From assembly GCA_020205615.1 (NCBI GenBank), contig JAINUW010000164.1, positions 1 through 64,000 on the forward strand: a stretch of DNA of 64,000 bases, read 5' to 3'. A program made the translations under genes and the position numbers. Shown here one piece after another: positions 56,619 to 64,000 of the stretch. Position 1 is the stretch's first letter, and the number at the start of each line of letters is the position of its first letter. Source of the stretch: Panax quinquefolius. Lineage: Eukaryota > Streptophyta > Magnoliopsida > Apiales > Araliaceae. Below the pieces are notes generated by a model, which had not been told where the DNA came from, made no database searches, and saw only the letters and a program-made list of their open reading frames with translations.

Positions 56619-58268
56619 AGAGATTGGCACCAAGGTTTTGAATTGCTTTAAGTGGATGGAAATTTGAAATTTCTGATCTAGGGTGCGTGTGTGATTGTAA
56701 CTATTATTATTTTAATTATTTCCACCTGTATTAGCTATATGATATTTTTATTTCATACTAACCGTTGGATGATGAAGTTTTAATTAAGGCCGTTGGATGT
56801 TGAAGCCGCTTTGTTTTATATTATAGATATGTGATAAGGTTTAAGTATTTGGAGCCAATCAAATCCCTGAATACAGCTCACCCAAAACATAATATAACAT
56901 AGCCAGCCATAAAATTAACATAAATTTTCTTTCTAATCCAAGAACGGATAATGTGATTCCCAGTTTAATAAGTCAACCTAAAGCTAATCAATCATAGTCA
57001 TTACTCATTAGGAGCCACATGAAAGTGATAGACTTAATTGTTTTCCGGCAAGTTAATATTCTTTCCATACATTTGATACTTGATATTGGATCTAAATTAT
57101 TATTATTATTATTATTTTTATCTTTGTTATAAATTATATCAACTCTGCCTACTTGGTGCTGCTGAATTGTGTCAATTTTTTGCTCTGTTAGGATAGTGCT
57201 GGACAAACAGGGCAGCTGTGGAGCATATCTGATAGTTTGAAAACCAGGGATAAACATTAAAAGTATGTTCAAGTTGTATATTTTTTATTTTTTGATGAAT
57301 GAATATACCAGTACAATTATGCAATAAAGAAAACAACTTCTTGACTTTTTAGTTAAAATCTGAAAGAACTGTTACGATGTTATCGAAGCTTTGTAACTTA
57401 AATATTGTGCAAACTAACACCCTATTCACATTTACTCCGCATTGCTTTGATATTGTGTTTAGTAATTACAACAAAGTACAGAACAGTGGTTCTTAGGAGA
57501 TGAGATAAGTATTTGGTATGGATATATGTTAGAACTTATGCATAGTGCCTAGGTTCTACTATTTGATTTTTAGTTAATACATATGCATGCTCCTATGATC
57601 TTGTTTTATCTTGAGTTGTTTGGTTTTTGTTCGGAAGTTATTTTTCTGGGGTAAAATGTTAAAACAATAGCTTACAAGATTACTTCAGTGATTTACCACT
57701 GGAATTTTACCTACTTTCCACCCTAACATGAATTTTGAAGTTTAATGAATGCTCCCATTAGCTATCTGATTTTCATACCATGTGGCATATTAGCTATCCT
57801 TGGGTGCTACCTCTTATATGGTTTGAAGAAATTTATGTTAGGGTCCTTGGGTAAACAATTTAATAATTTATCCGTTCTGGAGAAGACTGGATAAATCTGC
57901 ATCAGCAACCTTTTGATACTTTATAACTTAAAGCATATTTATGTTTTTGATACTTAATGACTTATAGCAGATTTATGGTTTGTAAATTTTTTGTTATGTC
58001 AAATTCAACAATAGGATGCATAACCTCCATAGGATGTAATTACAACGCAATGTGGAGTTATTCTATTTAGTTTGTTCTAGGTACACAGGTAGCTCCATCT
58101 AAGGTATTGAAGGTACTTTGAAGACTGAAAATATAAAAGGCTATTTAAATTTTCAAATTACCCCAACCCGAAGTTTTTTTTACTCAATTTAAAATGGTAA
58201 TTAAGGTTGGGTATTTGGAAATCAAAAGGTCAAAAAGGTATAAACTTGGGAAGTCCATCAAAAAGGTA
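56619..58268. other. Intergenic, no gene supported
   Basis: AT-rich. Holds an (ATT)n run of seven units at about 57097-57117 and a minus frame (56988-57272) that runs through it and is not a gene. No domain recognised. Confidence 0.5.
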
Positions 58269-58421
58269 TATACTCCTGCATGCCTTAAACTAGTGTTTTA
58301 TAAAACATGACTAGAGGAACAACACAATATTCATTTAATATCTTCTAATTAAATTTAAGTGGTAAGTAAACAAGCCCACAAACTAAACAAGTCCATCAGA
58401 AACATCTTCAGCGCTTGCCGC

Positions 58422-58793
58422 TTACGCCTCCAAATGCGCCGCCCCCAAGATAGCTTCCACACATGCGGCGTCCAAGAGCCTAGCTTCCAGATGCGCCGCC
58501 TCTAGCCGTGTTGTCTCAGCTTGCGTAATCTCCTCGTCGACTTCGAGCATATACAATTTTCCGTCATTGGGCATCGTATTTATAGTTTTCACCATGATTC
58601 TATTACCATTCTCTACGAGGTAATAAACCCTATGACTATTAGACAGCTGAATTACCGTCAATGTGATGGATAAAACAACGGTTAAATAGAATGGGTCAAA
58701 AGGATTAAATGGAAAGGTTCGTTCATCAGTGTTTGACTCAAATCTAAAACAGAAACCACACCAAAAGATAACATAAGTGCGATTTGAATCCAA
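58422..58793 (-). pseudogene. ORF in left arm of foldback unit 1
   Basis: A 123-residue frame starting MDSNRTYVIFWCGFCFRFES, with a hydrophobic stretch (YLTVVLSITLTVIQLS), then MVKTINTMPNDGKLYMLEVD and an Ala/Glu/Leu-rich tail built from LEAAHLEA-like repeats. The same frame is open in unit 3 (62619-62990) with about nine residue differences, and broken in unit 2 and in all right arms. I do not recognise it. It could be a captured exon, since a branch/acceptor-like TTTCTGTTTTAG lies inside the frame. Confidence 0.3.
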
Positions 58794-60985
58794 TGTTCAA
58801 ATTGTATGAAACTAACCCTGACGTTGTTATCTAACCTCCCCTCTTAGTAAACGCTACCAAAAATTTGATTACTTCATTTTCAGTAAGCGTTAACCTCCCC
58901 TCTTAGTAAACGCTACCAAAAATTTGATTACTTCATTTTCAGTGAGCGTTCACCTCAAGCATATTCTGTCGAAAGGCTAACCAATACAACACTGAAATAA
59001 CAACAAACCCATCAATCTAACAACAAACCCATCAATCTCTGTTACAGGAATTATTATCAGAAGTTGCGGCTCGAGGATATTTGGTCTAACGATGGCCAAT
59101 ATACCCGTGATATACGATACAAAAACGGTCGCAATATAAAAAGGTCTAATATCCACTAGCTATATAAACAAAATACTTCATTAGTCAAATTCTAAACAAA
59201 AATACACTAAAAAATTAATTCATTATTCAAGGTTTTTATACTATTTTATTCTGGACAGGATTTCTGTAAAGGAAGTACAGTTTTATTTTCTGTGACAATC
59301 CTTTCAACTTGAGGAACATATTGGTTTTTTATGGAATGAACATTTGATAGTGAATTTTTATACGTGTACAGTTTTTTTTTTCTTTCTAAATTGATACATT
59401 CCTAAATTGTATCTATGACTTCTTTGTTTATATGTAGACAACGTTGAGTATATATTTAGTGTAGTTTTTAGTACAACATTTACCATAAGTTTAGGTTTCG
59501 TTTGTTTGTAAAAATAATTGGTGATATAAGATTTTTTGTACTAAATTATTATTCCGTCTTTTTCATTATTTATATAGCATTTGTCTACAATCACACATTA
59601 ATTACAAAATTAGGTAATTAATGTCGGATTGATATTGTATTTTTGATTTTTAATTTGACTAATAAAATATTTTATTTACATAGCTAGTGGATATTGAACC
59701 TTTTGATATTGCGACCGTTTTGGTGTCGTATATCACGAGTATATTGACCATCCTTAGACCAAATATACTCGAGCCGCAACTTCTGATAATAATTCTTATA
59801 ACCAGAGATTGTTGGATTTGTTGTTCTTTCATGGCTGTATTGGTTAACCTTTCGACGGAATATACTTCAGGTGAACGCACACTGGAAAAGGAATAACCAA
59901 ATTTTTGGTAGCGTTTACTATGAGAGGAGGTTAGATAACAACGTCAAGGTTAGTTTAATACAATTTGAACATTAGATTCAAATCACACTTCTGTTATCTT
60001 TTGGTGTGATTTCCATTTTAGATTTGAGTCAAACACTGATGAACGAACCTTTCCATTTAATCGATTTTTGACCCATCCTATTTAACCGTTGTTCTTTCCA
60101 CCACATTGATGGTAGTCCAGCTATTAGCCATAGGGTTTATTACCTCGTAGAGATTGGTCATAGAATCATTTTGAGAACTATAAATACGATGTCAAATGAC
60201 GGCGAATTGTATATGCTCGAAATTGACAAAAAGGGTACGTAGTCGAGGCGGCATGACGTCCTGCGTGTGGAGGCGGGCGTAAATGAAGATATTTCGATGG
60301 ACTTGATTAGTTTGTGGGCTTTGTTTACTTGCCACTTAAATTTAATTAGAAGATATTAAATGAATATTGTGTTGTTCCTCTAGTCATGTTTTATAAAACA
60401 CTAGTTTAAGGCATGCAGGAGTAACAACACAATATTCATTTAATATATTTTAATTAAATTTAAGTGGTAAGTAAACAAGCCTACAAACTAAACAAGTCCA
60501 TCAAAAACATCTTCAGCGCTTGCCGCTTACGCCTCCAAATGCGCCGCCCCCAAGATAGCTTCCCGCACGTGCAAGGCCCAAGAGCTAGCTTCCGGATCGC
60601 CGCTTCTCTAGTGTGGTTGTCTCAGCTTGCGTAATCTCCTCGTCGACTTCGAGCATATACAATTATCCGTCATTTGGCATCGTATTTATAGTTTTCACAA
60701 TGATTCTATTACCATTCTCTACGAGGTAATAAACCCTATGACTATTAGACAGCTGCATTACCGTCAATGTGATGGATTAAACAACGATTAAATAGAATGG
60801 GTCAAAAGGATTAAATGGAAAGGTTCGTTCATCAGTGTTTGACTCAAATTTAAAACAGAAAGCACACCAAAAGATAACATAAGTGCGATTTGAATCCAAT
60901 GTTTAAATTGTATGAAACTAACCCTGACGTTGTTATCTAACCTCCTCTCTTAGTAAACACTACCAAAAATTTGATTACTTCATTT

Positions 60986-61183
60986 TCAGTGAGCGTTCAC
61001 CTCAAGCATATTCCGTCGACAAGCTAACCAATACAACAGTGAAATAACAACAAACCCATCAATCTCTGTTACAGGAATTATTATCAGAAGTTGCGGCTCG
61101 AGGATATTTGGTCTAACGATGGCCAATATACCCGTAATATACGATACAAAAACGGTCGCAATATAAAAAGGTTCAATATCCAC
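60986..61183 (-). pseudogene. Second ORF in left arm of foldback unit 2
   Basis: A 65-residue frame MDIEPFYIATVFVSYITGIL with hydrophobic segments (LLIIIP, VVISLLYWLA) and a stop after EVNAH. The same frame is open at 63077-63274 (unit 3). In unit 1 a TAA-type change and a 26-base duplication (CAACAAACCCATCAATCT twice at 59003-59040) break it. Related frames occur in the right arms (59687-59896, 61767-61973). It lies 5' of the ORF at 58422/62619 type on the same strand, so the two could be exons of one captured membrane-protein-like gene. Unrecognised. Confidence 0.3.
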
Positions 61184-62446
61184 TAGCTATATAAACAAAA
61201 TACTTCATTAGTCAAATTCTAAACAAAAATACACTAAAAAGTTAATTCATTATTCAAGGTTTTTATACTATTTTATTCTGGACAGGATTTACAGAAAGGA
61301 AGTAACACAGTTTTATTTTCTGTGACAATCCTTTCAACTTAAGGGACATATTGGTTTTTTATGGAATGAACATTTGATAGTGAATTTTTATACGTGTACA
61401 GTTTTTTTTATTTTCTAAATTGATACATTCTTAAATTGTATCTATGATTTCTTTGTTTATATGTAGACGTTGAGTATATATTTAGTGTAGTTTTTAGTAC
61501 AACATTTACCATAAGTTTAGGTTTCGTTTGTTTGTAAAAATAATTGGTGATATAAGATTTTTTGTACTAAATTATTATTCCGTCTTTTTCATTATTTATA
61601 TAGCATTTAAGAAGATCACACATTAATTACAAAATTAGGTAATTAATGTCGGATTGATATTGTATTTTTGTTTTTTAATTTGACTAATAAAATATTTTAT
61701 TTACATAGCTAGTGGATATTGAACCTTTTGATATTATGTAGTTTTGGTTAAGTATATCTGAGTATATTGACCATCCTTAGACCAAATATACTCGAGCCGC
61801 AACTTCTGATAATAATTGTTGTTCTTGCATGGCTGTATTGGTTAACCTTTCGACGGAATATGCTTCAGGTGAACACACACTGGCAAAGGAATAACCAAAT
61901 TTTTGGTAACGTTTACTATGAGAGGAGGTTAGATAACAACGTCAAGCTTAGTTTAATACAATTTGAACATTAGATTCAAATCACACTCCTGTTATCTTTT
62001 GGTGTGATTTCCATTTTAGATTTGAGTCAAACACTGATGAACAAACCTTTCCATTTAATCGCTTTTGACCCATCTATTTAACCATTGTTTTTCCACCACA
62101 TTGATTGGTAGTCCAATATTAGCCATAGGGTTTATTACCTCGTAGAGAATGGTCGTAATCATTTTGAGAACTATAAATACGATGTCAAATGACGGCAAAT
62201 TGTATATGCTCGAAATTGACAAAAAGTGGTAATGTAATTTGGTAGTGATGTGACGTCGCGATGTGTGAGAGGCTATCTGAGGCGGCGCGTGTGGGCGTAA
62301 GGCGTGAAAGCCGGCCCGAAGATTTTCGATGGACTTGATTAGTTTGTGGGTTTGTTTACTTACCACTTAAATTTAATTAGAAGATATTAAATGAATATTG
62401 TGTTGTTACTCCTGCATACCTTAAACTCGTGTATTATAAAACATGT

Positions 62447-62504
62447 GCCTTAAACTCGTGTATTATAAAACATGATCATGTTTTATAATACACGAGTTTA
62501 AGGC
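62447..62504. repeat. Perfect 58-bp palindrome at unit junction
   Basis: Two 29-base arms meet at CATGATCATG (centre 62475/62476): GCCTTAAACTCGTG then TATTATAAAACATGA and its exact reverse complement. A third direct copy of the left arm lies just before it (62420-62444). The junction between units 1 and 2 (60395-60425) has a single copy instead. Confidence 0.93.
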
Positions 62505-62618
62505 ATGCAGGAGTAACAACACAATATTCATTTAATATATTTTAATTAAATTTAAGTGGTAAGTAAACAAGCCTACAAACTAAACAAGTCTATCAGAAAC
62601 ATCTTCAGCGCTCGACGC

Positions 62619-62990
62619 TTACGCCTCCAAATGCGCCGCCCCCAAGATAGCTTCCACACGTGCGGTGTCCAAAAGCCTAGCTTCCAATTGCGCCGCCTCT
62701 AGCCGTGTTATCTCAGCTTGCGTAATCTCCTCGTCGACTTCGAGCATATACAATTCTCCGTCATTTGGCATCGTATTTATAGTTTTCACAATAATTCTAT
62801 TACCATTCTCTACGAGGTAATAAACCCTATGACTATTAGACAGCTGGATTACCGTTAATGTGATGGATAAAACAACGGTTAAATAGAATGGGTCAAAAGG
62901 ATTAAATGGAAATATTCGTTCATCAGTGTTTGACTCAAATCTAAAACAGAAACCACACCAAATGATAACATAAGTGCGATTTGAATCCAA
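62619..62990 (-). pseudogene. ORF in left arm of foldback unit 3
   Basis: 123-residue counterpart of 58422-58793 (MDSNRTYVIIWCGFCFRFES...). Differences are scattered and mostly change the residue, so I see no sign of purifying selection from the pair alone. Confidence 0.3.
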
Positions 62991-64000
62991 TGTTCAAATT
63001 GTATGAAACTAACCCTGACGTTGTTATCTAACCTCCTCTCTTAGTAAACGCTACCAAAAATTTGATTACTTCATTTTCAGTGAGCGTTCACCTCAAGCAC
63101 ATTCCGTCGAAAAGCTAACCAATACAACACTGAAATAACAACAAACCCATCAATCTCTGTTACAGGAATTATTATCAGAAGTTCCGGCTCGAGAATATTT
63201 GGTCTAACGATGGCCAATATACCCGTGATATATGATACAAAAACGGTCGCAATATAAAAAGGTCCAATATCCACTAACTATATAAACAAAATATTTCATT
63301 AGTCAAATTCTAAACAAAAATACAGTAAAAAGTTAATTCATTATTCAAGGTTTTTATACTATTTTATTCTCGATGAATTTGAGAAAGTAAGTAGTACGCT
63401 TTTTTATTTTTCTGTGACAATCCTTTCAACTTGAGGGACATATTCGTTTTTTATGGAATGAACATTGGATAGTGAATTTTTATACGTGTACAGTTTTTTT
63501 TTTCTTTCTAAATTGATACATTCCTAAATTGTATCTATGATTTCTTTGTTTATATGTAGACAAAGTTGAGTATATATTTAGTGTAATTTTTAGTACAACA
63601 TTTACCATAATTTTAGGTTTCGTTTGTAAAAATAATTGGTGATATAAGATTTTTTGTACTAAATTATTATTCCGTCTTTTTCATTATTTATATAGCATTT
63701 AAGACGATCACACATTAATTACAAAATTATGTAACTAATGTCGGATTGATATTGTATTTTTGTTTTTAATTTGACTAATAAAATATTTTGTTTATATTTT
63801 ATTTACATAGCTAATGGATATTGAACCTTTTGATATTGCGACTGTTTTGGTGTCGTACATCACAAGTATATTGACCATCCTTGGACCAAATATACTCGAG
63901 CCGCAACTTCTGATAATAATTCTTATACCAGAGATTGTTGGATTTGTTGTTCTTTTATTGCTGTATTGGTTCACCTTTTTCGGAATATCTTGAATGTGTA

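Larger units (their letters stand above)
58269..64000. repeat. Tandem array of foldback (inverted-repeat) units, period about 2.1 kb
   Basis: Three units (anchor GCCTCCAAAT at 58426, 60531 and 62621; spacings 2105 and about 2091). Each unit has a left arm (about 58270-59200, 60421-61205, 62477-63290), a spacer of about 440-500 bases, and a right arm (59635-60421, 61685-62475, 63790 onward) that is the reverse complement of the left arm. Spacers are direct repeats of each other. Arms within a unit are roughly 80-85% alike, while equivalent arms of different units are much closer, so the foldback is older than the tandem amplification. The array continues past the window edge. Confidence 0.92.

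Noticed and set aside
1..64000. tRNA, rRNA or organelle-derived genes
   Set aside because: I looked for tRNA-like cloverleaf words and rRNA motifs and saw none beyond the tRNA-complementary primer sites; a covariance-model scan would be needed to exclude short ncRNAs.

Overview
This window looks like a stretch of nuclear DNA from a flowering plant, probably a eudicot. It is AT-rich and dominated by LTR retrotransposons of three kinds: a Ty3/gypsy family with long LTRs and an initiator-tRNA-Met primer site, a Ty1/copia element, and a Tat-type Ty3/gypsy element. It also has small Stowaway-like MITEs (CTCCCTCCGT-type ends), spliced gene pieces with GT/AG borders, and plant protein families (an OZ/VAR3-related organellar protein and a SYP7-type syntaxin). 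I cannot name the species.

1-14745: head-to-tail Ty3/gypsy sequence, + strand: LTR (489-3221), RNase H/integrase remnant, LTR (5020-7279), PBS, gag-protease-partial RT-integrase remnant, LTR (11352-14195) and an extra LTR 3' piece (14196-14745). 14746-19770: the same or a sister family in the opposite orientation (LTR fragment, gag/protease remnant, near-complete LTR with PBS). 19770-29037: a minus-strand Ty1/copia element of about 9.3 kb with two LTRs, reverse-complement PBS, gag, integrase, RT and RNase H, all broken. Its long leader holds arrays of short palindromes and an 88-bp (TA)n tract. 29037-30400: another antisense gypsy LTR fragment, rich in a 'CTTTGCACTACGGGCCAAAG' sub-repeat. 30400-32475: AT-rich, no gene seen.

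32903-42142 holds the one convincing host gene, on the minus strand. It encodes a protein related to the plant OZ/VAR3 organellar family. Its first exon lies in a 1.8-kb tandem duplication. The distal copy keeps the native start and targeting peptide but has a 1-base shift, and a 4336-bp Tat retrotransposon with perfect CAACT target duplications sits in its intron. The proximal copy has lost the native start, but the duplication joint gives it an in-frame ATG from a MITE, so a 371-residue reading frame through all three exons remains open.

42143-58270 is mostly noncoding: minisatellites, a Stowaway-like MITE, a possible solo LTR, a G-quadruplex motif, two TC-rich stretches that look like 5' ends of minus-strand transcripts, and a broken SYP7 syntaxin fragment at 56419-56618. 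58270-64000 is a tandem array with a period of about 2.1 kb in which each unit is itself a large inverted repeat (foldback). The array runs off the right edge.

Repeat copies in the left half and in the foldback array differ from one another largely by small length changes at CTG/CAG/TG sites (for example CTG read as CG), whereas the duplicated host-gene segments differ mainly by single-base substitutions. This suggests consensus sequence errors in methylated repeats, so broken frames in the transposons should not all be taken as mutations.
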